Shown here in pieces: positions 40,875-51,114 of a DNA stretch of 52,544 nt. This DNA is from Ramlibacter sp. Lineage in GTDB: Bacteria; Pseudomonadota; Gammaproteobacteria; Burkholderiales; Burkholderiaceae_C. A program made the position numbers and the translations under genes. The DNA lies in NCBI GenBank assembly GCA_021323335.1, contig JAJTCN010000050.1:1-52544 (forward strand), written 5' to 3'. Position 1 is the first letter of the stretch; every line of letters begins with the position of its first letter. The notes under the pieces are model-generated. The model had not been told where the DNA came from, did no database searches, and was given only the letters and a program-made list of their open reading frames with translations.

Positions 40875-41432
40875 ATGGGACTCCTGACCTTCAGCATCAA
40901 CGTCACCCTGGACGGCTGCGTCGACCACCAGGAAGGCATCGCCGACGACGAGACCCACGCCTTCTTCACCCGCCTCATGGACGAGGCCGGGGTGATGCTG
41001 TGGGGCCGCGTCACCTACGAGATGATGGAGAGCTACTGGCCAGCGGTCGCCCGCGGCGACGTGCAGGCGCCGCCGGCGATGCGCGAGTGGGCGGCCAAGC
41101 TGGAGGCCAAGCCGAAGTACGTGGTGTCCTCGACTCGAAAGGACTTCCCGTGGACCCGCAGCCACCACATCTCCGGCGATCTGCGGACGGGCGTACAGAA
41201 ACTCAAGGACGCGACCCCGGACGGCGTGCTCCTCGGTAGCGGCAAGCTCGCGACCGAGCTGGACCGGCTGGACCTGATCGACGAGTACAGGTTTCTCGTC
41301 CACCCCAGGATCGCCGGCCACGGCCCGACCCTGTTCGAGGGCGGGCTCCCCAGCACGCGACGACTCGAGTTGATCTCGGCCAAGCCGCTCCGATGTGGCG
41401 CGGTCGCCATGCACTACCGCCGCGCGCGCTGA
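40875..41432 (+). CDS. RibD C-terminal / dihydrofolate reductase-like protein
   Basis: A 185-residue protein with the RibD_C (DHFR-like) fold: start FSINVTLDGCVDHQEG, GVMLWGRVTYEMMESYWP (residues 37-54), KPKYVVSSTRKDFPW, DGVLLGSGKLATELDRLDLI and the end VHPRIAGHGPTLFEGG. Proteins of this group are NADPH-dependent reductases of mostly unknown substrate. The ATG at 40875 follows a weak GGAAGG. A second, related gene lies at 41909. Confidence 0.88.
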   Translation: MGLLTFSINVTLDGCVDHQEGIADDETHAFFTRLMDEAGVMLWGRVTYEMMESYWPAVARGDVQAPPAMREWAAKLEAKPKYVVSSTRKDFPWTRSHHISGDLRTGVQKLKDATPDGVLLGSGKLATELDRLDLIDEYRFLVHPRIAGHGPTLFEGGLPSTRRLELISAKPLRCGAVAMHYRRAR

Positions 41433-41485
41433 TTCGGAGACGGGTATCCACACGAGAGTTGCAGCGCATCAACCGTGCTGGCAAG

Positions 41486-41893
41486 ATGACCGACACACAT
41501 CGGAGTCGCGACGTGCCATTTCGCCTCAGCCTCTTCCGCGCCGCCGAGGGTCTCGGGCCCTTGCATACCTGGGAACGCGAGCACCGCGAGCCGCTAGGCA
41601 ACCGGGACGAGGTCCGATCTGCCCTCGACGCAGTCCTGCCAGGTCTTCGCTGGGAGGAGTCCAGCGGCATGCTGATGGCCTCCGGTCCATTCAACGGGGA
41701 AGATCACGCGTTGGAGATCACGCTCTTCGGCCAGCCGGACGAACCCCTGTTGGACATCTCTGTGTACTCCAGTCCTCCTGCCGTCCGGGCGATCATGTCG
41801 GGCCTGCGCCTGAACTACTGTTATGCGCAGGAATCAGGTGAGCCCTGCTTTCCGTTCGAAGCAGGAGATCATTGGCCCGGTTCCGCGCGCTGA
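41486..41893 (+). CDS. Conserved-looking protein of unknown function
   Basis: A 135-residue soluble protein that I do not assign to a family. It has alternating strands and helices (DEVRSALDAVLPGLRWEES, HALEITLFGQPDEPLLDISV, RAIMSGLRLNYCYAQES). The ATG (MTDTHRSRDVPF) is one of several possible starts. It lies between two DHFR-like genes. Confidence 0.6.
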   Translation: MTDTHRSRDVPFRLSLFRAAEGLGPLHTWEREHREPLGNRDEVRSALDAVLPGLRWEESSGMLMASGPFNGEDHALEITLFGQPDEPLLDISVYSSPPAVRAIMSGLRLNYCYAQESGEPCFPFEAGDHWPGSAR

Positions 41894-41908
41894 CCTTCCA
41901 CAAACCCC

Positions 41909-42513
41909 ATGTCCCAACTCCGCGTCGAAAGCTTCACCATCTCCCTCGACGGCTTCGGCGCCGGGCCGGACCAGGACCTGCAGAATCCGCTTGGCGTGGG
42001 CGGCACCTCCTTGCATGGCTGGGCCCTGCCCACGCGCACGTTCCAGAAGCACCTGTTCGGCCGCGATGGCGGAGCCACCGGCATCGACGAAGAGGGCGCA
42101 ACATGTTCGGGCCGGTCCGCGGTCCATGGCCGGACGAGAGCTGGCGCGGTTGGTGGGGCGAGAACCCGGTCTATCACGTCCCCGTGTTCGTGCTGACCCA
42201 CCACGCACGCGCCCCACTGGTGATGGAGGGAGGGACGACTTTCCACTTCGTCACGGAAGGGATCGAGTCCGCCCTGGCGCAAGCGCGCAAGGCGGCCGGC
42301 GGCAAGGATGTTCGCGTGGGTGGCGGCGTCAACGTCATTCAACAGTATCTTCGCCAGCGCCTGATCGACGAGATGCACATCGCCATTTCGCCCGTGCTGC
42401 TTGGCGCGGGCGAAAGACTTTTCGAAGGAATCAACCTTCCTGCCTTGGGTTACGCTTGCACCCGGCACGAGAGCTCGCCGCTCGCCACCCACGTCGTCCT
42501 CACTCGACAGTAA
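41909..42513 (+). pseudogene. DHFR-like protein, interrupted by a deletion/frameshift
   Basis: Frame 1 (from 41909) gives MSQLRVESFTISLDGFGAGP, LHGWALPTRTFQKHLFG and GGATGIDE. At about 42090 the reading shifts to GRNMFGPVRGPWPDESWRGW, then FHFVTEGIESALAQARKAAG, DVRVGGGVNVIQQYL and the normal end. About 12-15 residues that should precede the GRNMFGP motif are missing. The rest is well conserved, so the break is either recent or an artefact. A standalone flavin- or NADPH-dependent reductase would be the intact product. Confidence 0.85.
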
Positions 42514-42520
42514 TCGCCGC

Positions 42521-42916
42521 ATGCCCAGCGCCATCATCGAAGTCCGCCGCAACTACTCGCCCGAGGAAGAAGCGGGGCTCATGGAAGCGGTGCACGCCGC
42601 CATCGTCGAGGCCTTCGAAATCTCGCCGGTGCACCGGAACGTCGCCCTGGTGGTGCATGCCCCCCACCGCTTCATCGGCCGCACCGATTGCCCCGATCCG
42701 GAGCGCGTCACCAACGTCAGCATCTTCCTGCTTCCCGGGCGCTCCGTGGAGGCCAAGCGGCGCCTGTACCGCTCGCTGGTCGAGCGGCTCGAAACCTTTG
42801 GCATCCCCCGGGTGTGCGTGCTGATCCGGGTGCATGAGATGCCGGCAGAGAACTTCGGCGTGCGCGGCGGCCAGGCCCTGTGCGATGTCGAGCTTGGCTA
42901 TCCCGTGGATGTCTGA
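42521..42916 (+). CDS. Tautomerase family protein
   Basis: A 131-residue protein of the 4-oxalocrotonate tautomerase superfamily. The catalytic Pro would be the residue after the initiator Met (MPSAIIEVRR), and the alternating beta-alpha-beta plan is visible twice (NVALVVHAPHRFIG and RVCVLIRVHEMPAENFGV). Length fits the fused two-unit type. The substrate is unknown. Eight bases separate it from the DHFR-like gene. Confidence 0.8.
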   Translation: MPSAIIEVRRNYSPEEEAGLMEAVHAAIVEAFEISPVHRNVALVVHAPHRFIGRTDCPDPERVTNVSIFLLPGRSVEAKRRLYRSLVERLETFGIPRVCVLIRVHEMPAENFGVRGGQALCDVELGYPVDV

Positions 42917-42919
42917 AGC

Positions 42920-43243
42920 ATGTCCAGGGCCGATCGATTCCGGGCAAGGATGGTGCGGGGTCTCGCCCGTGCGCTGGAGGACGAGGAGGCCCACTTGCGC
43001 AAGTACCGCCGCCTCGGCCAGGCGTGCGGCGTGCTGGGCGCCATGGTCCTCACCTGGTCGCTGTTCGCGGCGTGGGGCGGCAGCGAAGCCGCGGGCCTGT
43101 GGTTCGTCGTCCTGGGCACGGTCGGCGGTCTCCTGATCGGGCTGGCCCTGTTTTTCAATTCTTCCGTCGAACAATGGCCGGTGAACCGTGAATTCCTGGA
43201 TGCGGATGCCATCCGCGACGCGGCTCGGCGCCTGGAACTGTAA
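42920..43243 (+). CDS. Small two-helix membrane protein
   Basis: A 107-residue protein with a basic, charged N-terminus and two probable membrane helices (about 33-52 and 58-78). The end is soluble and acidic (FLDADAIRDAARRLEL). It starts four bases after the tautomerase gene. Function unknown. Confidence 0.65.
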   Translation: MSRADRFRARMVRGLARALEDEEAHLRKYRRLGQACGVLGAMVLTWSLFAAWGGSEAAGLWFVVLGTVGGLLIGLALFFNSSVEQWPVNREFLDADAIRDAARRLEL

Positions 43244-43347
43244 AAACACGTGTCCGTGTCGATTTCGAACGGCTTCGTTCGTCGTGGGAGGCAGCTTGCA
43301 TCTCCGTCCGGAATGCAAGGCCTGCGTCCCATGAACGAGGAACAACC

Positions 43348-43704
43348 ATGAAGAACTTTCTTGCCGTCTACACAGGTACTGCCGAAGCGAGCGAAAAGTC
43401 CGGCTGGAACGCCCTGAGCGAATCAGCGCGGAACGAGCGCATCCAGGCCGGCATGCAGGCCTGGCACGCCTGGATGGAGTCGCACCGGAAACAGATCGTC
43501 GTTGCGGGTGGTCCGGTCGGCAAGACGAGGCGCGTGTCCGGCAACGGCATAGCGGGCGCACAGAACAACATCTGTGGCTACGTCGTGGTGTCCGCCGAAT
43601 CGCACGAGGCCGCTGCCAGGCTGTTCGAGAATCACCCCCATTTCTCGATCTTCCCGGGTGAAGCCGTGGAGGTCATGGAATGCCTTCCCGTACCGGTAGC
43701 ATGA
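43348..43704 (+). CDS. YCII-related protein
   Basis: A 118-residue protein with the dimeric alpha/beta-barrel pattern of the YCII/DGPF family: FLAVYTGT, MQAWHAWMESHRKQIVVAGG (residues about 36-55), GYVVVSAESHEAAARLF and EVMECLPV. Many members occur near sigma factors; none is present here. GAGGAAC precedes the ATG. Confidence 0.8.
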   Translation: MKNFLAVYTGTAEASEKSGWNALSESARNERIQAGMQAWHAWMESHRKQIVVAGGPVGKTRRVSGNGIAGAQNNICGYVVVSAESHEAAARLFENHPHFSIFPGEAVEVMECLPVPVA

Positions 43705-43726
43705 TGCACCCGTTCGCGACCTTGTG

Positions 43727-44260
43727 ATGACCCCCTCCTCCTGCATCCTCATGGCGGAATACAACCGCTGGATGAACACCCGGCTGTATGACGCTGCCGC
43801 CAGGCTCACCGAGCCGCAGCTGTTCGAGGACCGCGGGGCCTTCTTCGGGTCGCTGTTCGACACGCTCAACCACATCGCCGTGGCGGACACGATCTGGCTG
43901 CATCGGTTCGCCACGCTTCCCGGCCTGGACTGGTTGAAGGACCGCATGGGCGCCTTTCCGCGGCCCGGCTCGCTGACCGAGCGCCTCGCGCAATCCCTGG
44001 AGCAGCTGCGGGCGTACCGGGACGACGTGGACGCGGTGATCACCGAGTTCGCCGGCCGCGTGACGGAGGCCCAGCTTGCCGCCACCCTGCGCTACACCAC
44101 GACCGCCGGGAAGGCGCAGGCCAAGCCCCTCGGCCCCCTGCTCCAGCACTACTTCAACCACCAGACGCATCACCGCGGCCAGGCCACCACGCTGTTGTTC
44201 CAGGCGGGTGTCGACGTCGGGGTGACCGACCTGGCCGCCATCATCACGAGCGAGACCTGA
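43727..44260 (+). CDS. DinB-family protein
   Basis: A 177-residue four-helix DinB protein. The three putative metal-binding histidines are in LFDTLNHIAVADTIWLHR (about residues 45-62) and in YFNHQTHHRGQ (about 144-154). Members are often thiol-dependent transferases or damage-induced proteins. The ATG at 43727 follows a GTG at 43724 in the same frame; the ATG is preferred. Confidence 0.88.
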   Translation: MTPSSCILMAEYNRWMNTRLYDAAARLTEPQLFEDRGAFFGSLFDTLNHIAVADTIWLHRFATLPGLDWLKDRMGAFPRPGSLTERLAQSLEQLRAYRDDVDAVITEFAGRVTEAQLAATLRYTTTAGKAQAKPLGPLLQHYFNHQTHHRGQATTLLFQAGVDVGVTDLAAIITSET

Positions 44261-44277
44261 TCCGCAACCCGTCTTCC

Positions 44278-44619
44278 ATGAAGTTTCCCGCACTTGCATC
44301 CGCCCTCTTCCTGGCTCTCGTTCCGTCGTGGAGCCACGCCGAAGCCCCCGAATCCGCGCTGCTGGGCTGCTGGCGCGCGGTGAACATCGTGCAGCACTAC
44401 AAGAGCGGATCGAAAGCCGAAGACGCCTCCGGGCGTTGCACCCTCCACTTCAAGCTGGGCCAGTTCCGCACGAGCCTGATCGGGACGACCCGTGAGTACC
44501 AATACAGCATCGCCGGGGATCGCCTCAAGACCGCGATCGAGTTCCAGCCCGCGGAGCCGGTGGCCCCGTCCGTGACCGTGCGCGTCGAAACCGAGGCGGT
44601 GCGGATGGCATGCCCGTGA
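44278..44619 (+). CDS. Small exported protein of unknown function
   Basis: A 113-residue protein with a signal peptide (residues 1-21, ALASALFLALVPSWSHA). The mature region shows a GCWRAVNI segment and two further cysteines (GRCTLHF and MACP) that could form disulfides, as in lipocalin-like small proteins. No family recognised. It lies between DinB and a second YCII gene. Confidence 0.65.
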   Translation: MKFPALASALFLALVPSWSHAEAPESALLGCWRAVNIVQHYKSGSKAEDASGRCTLHFKLGQFRTSLIGTTREYQYSIAGDRLKTAIEFQPAEPVAPSVTVRVETEAVRMACP

Positions 44620-44646
44620 TCCGATGACCCAGACCTGAGCAAGCCC

Positions 44647-45039
44647 ATGTCGAACAACCCACCGAAGTCCGAATACCTGCTCCTCTCCCGCGGACAATGG
44701 GACCGCGACAAGTCGCCGCAGGAGATCCAGGCCGCCATCGACGCCTTCTACACCTGGCATGCGCAGCTCGTGGCGGAAGGCAAGTTCAAGCCCGGCCAAA
44801 GGCTGGCCACGGGCGGGAAAGTGGTTTCCAGGTCCGGCATCACGGACGGCCCGTACTCCGAAGCCAAGGAGGTCATCGGCGGCTACTGGTTCATCGTCGC
44901 CGGCAGCCTGGACGAAGCCGCTGCCATCGCCGCCGACAACCCATGCCTGGCCTGCGGGCTCAACTTCGTCATCCGTCCCATCGAGACGGAGCGCGCCAGC
45001 GCCTTCAGGGACGCCAACGAAACGCCGGCCCGCGGCTGA
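44647..45039 (+). CDS. YCII-family protein with DGPF motif
   Basis: A 130-residue YCII/DGPF protein: EYLLLSRGQWDR, WHAQLVAEGKFKPGQRLATG, and the signature TDGPYSEAKEVIGGYWFIVA (residues about 66-85). Typical length. Function unknown; the family is often linked to ECF sigma factors or reductases. Convergent with livM. Confidence 0.85.
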   Translation: MSNNPPKSEYLLLSRGQWDRDKSPQEIQAAIDAFYTWHAQLVAEGKFKPGQRLATGGKVVSRSGITDGPYSEAKEVIGGYWFIVAGSLDEAAAIAADNPCLACGLNFVIRPIETERASAFRDANETPARG

Positions 45040-45054
45040 CGCGCCGGCGGCCCG

Positions 45055-46014
45055 CTACTCCTTGCCCGCGTGCCGCGACACCGCGGTCGCTTCCCCCATC
45101 AAGCCGCGCGGACGCCACAGCAGCATCAGCGCGATGAGCACCCCGATCAGCACCACCTGCAGCGACGCCGCCCGGGCCTGCTCCGCCTGCGGCACCAGGT
45201 TGCGCAGCAGGCCGCCGGACAGCGCCCAGAAGCCCCACACGAGATAGGCGCCGAGGATCGCGCCGCGGTTGTTGCCCGAGCCGCCGACGATCAGCATCGC
45301 CCACAGCTGGAAGGTCAGGATCGGCAGGAAGTCCTCCGGCGCGATGTAGCCGACGAAGTGCGCGTAGAGCGCGCCGCCCAGCCCCATCAGCATGCTGCCG
45401 ATCACGAAGGACTGCAGGCGGAAGCGGAAGGCGCTCTTGCCCAGCGACGCGGCGGCATCCTCGTCCTCGCGGATCGCGCGCAGCACGCGGCCCCAGGGGC
45501 TGCGCACCAGCCGCTCCAGCCCCAGGTACAGCACCAGCAGCAGGCCCGCCACCAGCGCCAGGTAGGCGAGGTTCCACGCCACGCCAGTGCCCAGCGTGCC
45601 CTGCCAGGGCTTGGGGATGAACTGCACGCCGAACGGGCCGCCGGTGAGCCACTGTGCGTTGAGCGCCACCAGCTGCACCACCACCGCGATGCCGAAGGTG
45701 GTGATGGCCAGGTAGTCGTGTCGCAAGCGCAGCGCCGCGGTGCCGACGATGAGGCCGGCGATGCCGGAGGTCGCCATCGCGGCCAGGCAACCGGCGACGA
45801 TCGGCCAGCCGAGCCCGCCAACGCGTCCTGCCGCGGCGGGTGTCGTCAACAGCGCCGAGGTGTACGCGCCGATCGCTACGAAGCCGGCCACGCCGACATT
45901 GAACAGCCCGGTGTAGCCCCACTGCAGGTTCAGCCCCAGCACCATCACCGCGAAGATGCTGGCGAACACCAGGAAGAAGCTGCCGTAGGACAGCAGGTCG
46001 CCGAAAGCCGGCAT
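45055..46014 (-). CDS. livM: Branched-chain amino acid-type ABC permease, LivM
   Basis: A 319-residue inner-membrane permease with about eight to ten helices and the LivM/LivH EAA-like region RAIREDEDAAASLGKSAFRF. Signatures LNLQWGYTGLFNVGVAGF and YVAPEDFLP-like FVGYIAPEDFLP are present. It forms the membrane channel with LivH. The ATG overlaps the livH stop (TGATG). Confidence 0.93.
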   Translation of the reverse strand: MPAFGDLLSYGSFFLVFASIFAVMVLGLNLQWGYTGLFNVGVAGFVAIGAYTSALLTTPAAAGRVGGLGWPIVAGCLAAMATSGIAGLIVGTAALRLRHDYLAITTFGIAVVVQLVALNAQWLTGGPFGVQFIPKPWQGTLGTGVAWNLAYLALVAGLLLVLYLGLERLVRSPWGRVLRAIREDEDAAASLGKSAFRFRLQSFVIGSMLMGLGGALYAHFVGYIAPEDFLPILTFQLWAMLIVGGSGNNRGAILGAYLVWGFWALSGGLLRNLVPQAEQARAASLQVVLIGVLIALMLLWRPRGLMGEATAVSRHAGKE

Positions 46015-46921
46015 CAGGTCTTCTCCGCGAACAGGCCGGTCGGCCGCAGCCACAGGATGGCGATGAGCACCACGAAGGAAGCGGCGGCGCGGTACTCGGC
46101 GCCCACCAGCGTGACGGCGAAGCTTTCGGCCAGGCCGATGATCAGCCCGCCCAGCACCGCGCCCCACACCGAGCCTATGCCACCCAGGATGGCGGCGGCG
46201 AACAGCGGCAGCAGCAGGTCCAGCCCCATGGTGGGACGGATCTGCACGGTGAGGCCCGCGAACACGCCCGCCACGGCGGCCAGCATGCCGCCCAGCACCC
46301 AGGTGGCGCGCATCACGTGCTCGGGGTCGATGCCGCTCACGCGCGCCAGCTGCGGGTTCAGCGACGCCGCGCGCATCGCCCGGCCCAGCGTGCTGCGGCT
46401 CAGGAACAGGTGCAGCGCGATCACCGAGGTCAGCGTCAGCACCAGCACCAGCAGCTGGTCGGGCGTCACGCGCAGCCCGCCGTAGACGCTGCGGGGCAGC
46501 AACGGCAGCGCGATCTGCAGCTCCTGCGAGTAGTACTGCGGCACGCCGCCATAGAAGAAGAACAGCAGGTTGCGCATCGCCAGCGCCGCTCCGAAGCTGG
46601 CGATCACCAGCGTGATGGCGCCCTGCGCGCGCAGCCGCTTGAACAGCAGGAAGTCCAGCAACAGCGCCAGCAGCGCGCTGCCCGCCATGGCCAGCATCAG
46701 CGCCACCACCAGCGGCCAGCCGAAGGTGAAGGGCGCCCAAGGCGTGGCGTTGACCGCGGCGAACCAGCCCACCGCCGACAGTGCGATGTAGGCGCCCCAG
46801 GCCAGCAGCTCGCCGTGGCCGAAGTTGGAGAAGCGCAGGATGGAGAAGGTCAGCGTGACGCCGATGGCGCCGAGCGCGATCACCGAGCCGGCGATGAAGC
46901 CGTCGGCCAGCATCTGCAGGA

Positions 46922-46925
<4 letters not shown>
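46014..46925 (-). CDS. livH: Branched-chain amino acid-type ABC permease, LivH
   Basis: A 303-residue permease: LADGFIAGSVIALGAIGVTL, RFSNFGHGELLAWGAYIALS (about 31-50), MRAASLNPQLARVSGIDPEH and AAAILGGIGSVWGAVLGGLI are typical LivH landmarks. It overlaps livF upstream by four bases and livM downstream by one. The real substrate is unknown; family members carry amino acids, amides, urea or aromatic acids. Confidence 0.93.
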
Positions 46926-47649
<724 letters not shown>

Positions 47650-47653
<4 letters not shown>

Positions 47654-48408
47654 GCTTCGGCCGTGCCCAGGTAGGCCTCGCGCACCAGCGGATTCGCCAG
47701 CACTTCGCCGGGCGCGCCCTGCACCAGCAGCTTGCCCTGCGCCATCACCAGCACCGGGTTGCAGAGCGATGCCACCATGTCCATGTTGTGCTCGATGATC
47801 AGGAAACTGGTCCCTTGCTTGTGCAGCACCGCGATGCGGTCGACGATGGTGTCCAGCAGCGCCGGGTTGACGCCGGCGCCCGGCTCGTCCAGCAGCACCA
47901 GCTTGGGCTCGGCCACCATCACCCGGGCCAGTTCCAGCAACTTGCGCTGGCCGCCGGAGAGCACCCGGGCCGGCTCGCTGGCCAGCCTGGCCAGGCCGAC
48001 GAAGTCCAGCCAGTGCATGGCCCGCTCGCGCACCTCGCGCTCCTGCCGGCCCACCGCGCCCGGCGTGAACCAATTGCGCCAGAAGCTCTCGCCCATTTGC
48101 CCGCGCGGCGCCAGCATCACGTTTTCCAGCACCGACATGGCGGCGAAGGGCCGCGGGATCTGGAAGGTGCGGGCCAGGCCGGCGCGGAAGATGCGGTCGG
48201 CGGGCCGGCCCGCAATGGGCTCGCCGTCGAGGGAAATGCGGCCCGAAGTGGGCTTGTGGGCGCCGGCGATCAGGTTGAACAACGTCGTCTTGCCGGCGCC
48301 GTTGGGGCCGATCAGGCCGGTGATGCGGCCGGCTTCCAGGGTGCAGGAGACGCCGTCCACGGCCCGGTGGCCGCCGAACGCCTTCACGACCTGGTCCAGA
48401 ATGAGCAT
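47650..48408 (-). CDS. livG: ABC transporter ATPase, LivG
   Basis: A 252-residue ATPase with Walker A GPNGAGKTT, signature LSGGQRKLLELARVM, Walker B LVLLDEPGAGVNP and H-loop IIEHNMD. The LivG-specific GLARTFQIPRPFAAMSVLEN block is clear. It is the first gene of the livGFHM operon on this strand. Its 5' end is 34 bases from the divergent TIGR04076 gene, so the two share a promoter region. Confidence 0.95.
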
Positions 48409-48442
48409 CCTTTATTCTTGCATCTTTTATAAGGTGAACCGG

Positions 48443-48787
48443 ATGGACGACGACGGTTTCGAGCTCCACGACCTGCGGGTCGAGGTGGTGGCGCCACCCG
48501 ATGCACGCATCTTCTGCGGCGCGAAGCCCGGCGACTCCTTCGAGCTGCGCGGCGAGATGCTGCACCTGCCGCCCGGCCAGGGCTTCTCGATCTATTCGCT
48601 GGCCGCGCTGCTGCCGCTGCTGCCCGCCAAGCAGCGCGCCACCGATCCCAACGACTGGATGTCGACGGACGCCGAAGTGGCCTGTCCCGACCCCAACTGC
48701 CCGACGCGCTTTCGCATCACCCGCATCGGCAAGCGGCGCTTCAGCCACGGCGCGGTGACGGCGGTTCCTCTGGGGCCCACGTCATGA
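48443..48787 (+). CDS. TIGR04076 family protein
   Basis: A 114-residue protein with the TIGR04076 pattern: DLRVEVVAPPDARIFCGAKP (residues 10-29), GEMLHLPPGQGFSIYSLAAL and the cysteine-containing DAEVACPDPNCPTRFRITR. Function unknown; members often sit with reductases. It overlaps the aldo/keto reductase by four bases (ATGA), so they are co-translated. Confidence 0.8.
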   Translation: MDDDGFELHDLRVEVVAPPDARIFCGAKPGDSFELRGEMLHLPPGQGFSIYSLAALLPLLPAKQRATDPNDWMSTDAEVACPDPNCPTRFRITRIGKRRFSHGAVTAVPLGPTS

Positions 48788-49803
48788 GCGTCGAAACCTT
48801 CGAGCTGGCCCCCGGCTACGTCATCCCGCGCATCATCCGCGGCGGCTGGCAACTGGCCGGCGACCACGGCGAGGTGGACCGCGAACGGGCGATCGCCGAC
48901 ATGGCGCAGTTCGTCGCCGCCGGCATCAACACCTTCGACTGCGCCGACATCTACACCGGCGTCGAGGCCACCATCGGCGAATACCGCAAGCGCGACCCGT
49001 CGCTGCAGGTGCACACCAAGTTCGTGCCCGACCTGGAAGACCTGCCGCGCGTGGACGAAGCCTACGTGCGCCGCATCAACGCCCGCTCGCGCGAGCGGCT
49101 GCACGCCGACGCGCTGGACCTGGTGCAGTTCCACTGGTGGGACTACGAGGTGGACGGCATGCTGAAGGTGGCCGGCCTGCTGGCGCAACTGCAGCGCGAG
49201 GGCACGATCCGCCACGTCGGCGGCACCAACTTCGACACGCCCAACACCCAGGCGATGCTCGACGCCGGGGTGCCGCTGGTGAGCATGCAGGTGCAGTACT
49301 CGCTGCTCGATCGCCGCCCCGCCGGCGCGCTGAGCGCCCTGTGCGCCCGCACGCCGGTGAAGCTGCTTTGCTACGGCACCATCGCCGGCGGCTTCATCAC
49401 GGAGAAGTGGCTGGGCGCGCCGGAGCCGACCGAGCTGTCCAACCGCTCGCTGATCAAGTACAAGCTGGTGATCGACGACTTCGGCGGCTGGGCCGCCTTC
49501 CAGCGCCTGCTACAAATTTTGAAGCGCATCGGCGACCAGCACGGCGTCGGCCTGTCGGCGGTGGCCACCCGCTGGGTGCTGGACCAGCCGCACGTGGCGG
49601 CGGCCATCGTCGGCGCCCGCTACGCCGCCCACCTGCCCGAGCAACTGCAGGTCTTCACCTTCCGCCTCGACGACGCCGACCGCCGCGCCATCGACGGCCT
49701 GCTGGCCGAATGCCCCGGCCCGCAGGGCGACACCTATGCGCTGGAACGGGACCGCCAGGGGCGCCACGGCCGCATCATGAAGTACAACCTCAACAAGACC
49801 TGA
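48784..49803 (+). CDS. Aldo/keto reductase
   Basis: A 339-residue NADPH-dependent aldo/keto reductase (TIM barrel). Likely catalytic residues: Asp in FDCADIYTG with Tyr two residues later, Lys in HTKFVPDL, and His in LVQFHWWDYEVDG. It is about 40% like the protein at 51115 by eye (RIIRGGWQLAG versus RIVTGLWQVAD, QFHWW in both, and a common GGFxxExWLGxPEP segment), so the two are paralogues. Substrate unknown. Confidence 0.9.
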   Translation: MSVETFELAPGYVIPRIIRGGWQLAGDHGEVDRERAIADMAQFVAAGINTFDCADIYTGVEATIGEYRKRDPSLQVHTKFVPDLEDLPRVDEAYVRRINARSRERLHADALDLVQFHWWDYEVDGMLKVAGLLAQLQREGTIRHVGGTNFDTPNTQAMLDAGVPLVSMQVQYSLLDRRPAGALSALCARTPVKLLCYGTIAGGFITEKWLGAPEPTELSNRSLIKYKLVIDDFGGWAAFQRLLQILKRIGDQHGVGLSAVATRWVLDQPHVAAAIVGARYAAHLPEQLQVFTFRLDDADRRAIDGLLAECPGPQGDTYALERDRQGRHGRIMKYNLNKT

Positions 49804-49823
49804 ACCAACCCCAGGAGATTTCC

Positions 49824-51104
49824 ATGCGCAAAACCTCGCTCTCGCTCGCCGTGCTGGCCCTCGCCTCGGCCACCGCCCTGCCCGCCTTCGCCCAGGCGCC
49901 GTCGTGCCGCCACAACGTGGGCATGGTGGTTTCGCTCACCGGGCCGGCCGGCCGCTTCGGCCAGGCCGCGTCGAAGTCGGTGGAGCTGGCTTTCCGTGAC
50001 CTCAATGCCGCGGCAGGCGCGGGCGGCATCGCCGGCTGCCAGCTGGTGCACGAGGTGCGCGACGCCCAGAGCCAGGGCGCGGTGGCGGTGGACCAGGCGC
50101 GCCAGCTGGTGGACCTGCGCAAGACCCCGGTGATCATCGGCGGCATCATCTCCTCGGTCTCGATCCCGATCGTGACCTCGGTGACGGCGCCGGCCGGCGT
50201 GGTGCAGGTTTCGCCGGCCTCCACCTCGCCCACCCTCACCAAGATGGCGGCCGAAGGCCAGACCAAGGGCTGGTTCTTCCGCACCATCACGTCCGACGCG
50301 CTGCAGGGCACGGCGGCGGCGAAGTACGCGCTGGACCAGGGCATGCGCGAGCTGGCCGTGATCCACGTCAACAACGACTTCGGCGTCAACATGCTGGCGG
50401 AGTTCCGCAAGGCCTACGAGGCGCTCGGCGGCAAGGTGACCAGCGTCACGCCCTACAACCAGAGCCAGCCTTCGTACGCCGCCGAAGTGACGCGCGCGCT
50501 GAACGGCGAACCGAAGGCGCTGTACCTGATCGGCTATCCGGGTGACGGCACCACCATCCTGCGCACCTGGATCCAGCAGGGCGGCGCGCAGCGCTTCCTG
50601 ATGAACGACGGCATGAACTCCGCCGACCTGATCAAGGGCGTGGGCCCGCAGTACCTGGGCAACGCCTTCGGCACCTCGTCCGGCACCGCGCGCAGCCCCA
50701 GCACCGACTACTTCGGCCGCGCCTACCCCGCCATGAGCGGCGGCTTCGACGCCAACGCGCCGGCCGCGGATCGCGCCTACGACGCCGCCGCCATCGTCGG
50801 CCTGGCGATCGCCAAGGCCGGCAAGTTCGAGGCGGCCGCCATCCGCGACGCCATCCGCGACGTCACCAAGCCCGGCGGCGAGGTGGTGCATGCGGGCCCC
50901 GAGGGCTTCGCGCGCGCCATGCAGCTGATTCGCGAACGCAAGCCGGTCCGCTACGTCGGCGTGATCGGCGCGGTGGACTTCGACAAGAACGGCGACATCG
51001 TCGGCCCGTTCCGCCTGTGGCGCATCGTCAACGGCGAGGTCACCACCACCGGCCAGATGAGCGCCGAGGAAGTGCAGGGCGTGCAGGCCCGCCTGCCGCG
51101 CTGA
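49824..51104 (+). CDS. ABC transporter substrate-binding protein (LivK-like)
   Basis: A 426-residue periplasmic binding protein of the Peripla_BP_6 type. The signal peptide is residues 1-24 (LAVLALASATALPAFAQ). The start HNVGMVVSLTGPAGRFGQAA and QARQLVDLRKTPVIIGGIIS are typical of LivJ/K. It lies 21 bases after the first aldo/keto reductase with an AGGAG site, and is divergent from the livGFHM operon, so it is the likely partner of that permease. Ligand unknown. Confidence 0.92.
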   Translation: MRKTSLSLAVLALASATALPAFAQAPSCRHNVGMVVSLTGPAGRFGQAASKSVELAFRDLNAAAGAGGIAGCQLVHEVRDAQSQGAVAVDQARQLVDLRKTPVIIGGIISSVSIPIVTSVTAPAGVVQVSPASTSPTLTKMAAEGQTKGWFFRTITSDALQGTAAAKYALDQGMRELAVIHVNNDFGVNMLAEFRKAYEALGGKVTSVTPYNQSQPSYAAEVTRALNGEPKALYLIGYPGDGTTILRTWIQQGGAQRFLMNDGMNSADLIKGVGPQYLGNAFGTSSGTARSPSTDYFGRAYPAMSGGFDANAPAADRAYDAAAIVGLAIAKAGKFEAAAIRDAIRDVTKPGGEVVHAGPEGFARAMQLIRERKPVRYVGVIGAVDFDKNGDIVGPFRLWRIVNGEVTTTGQMSAEEVQGVQARLPR

Positions 51105-51114
51105 GCGACCGTCG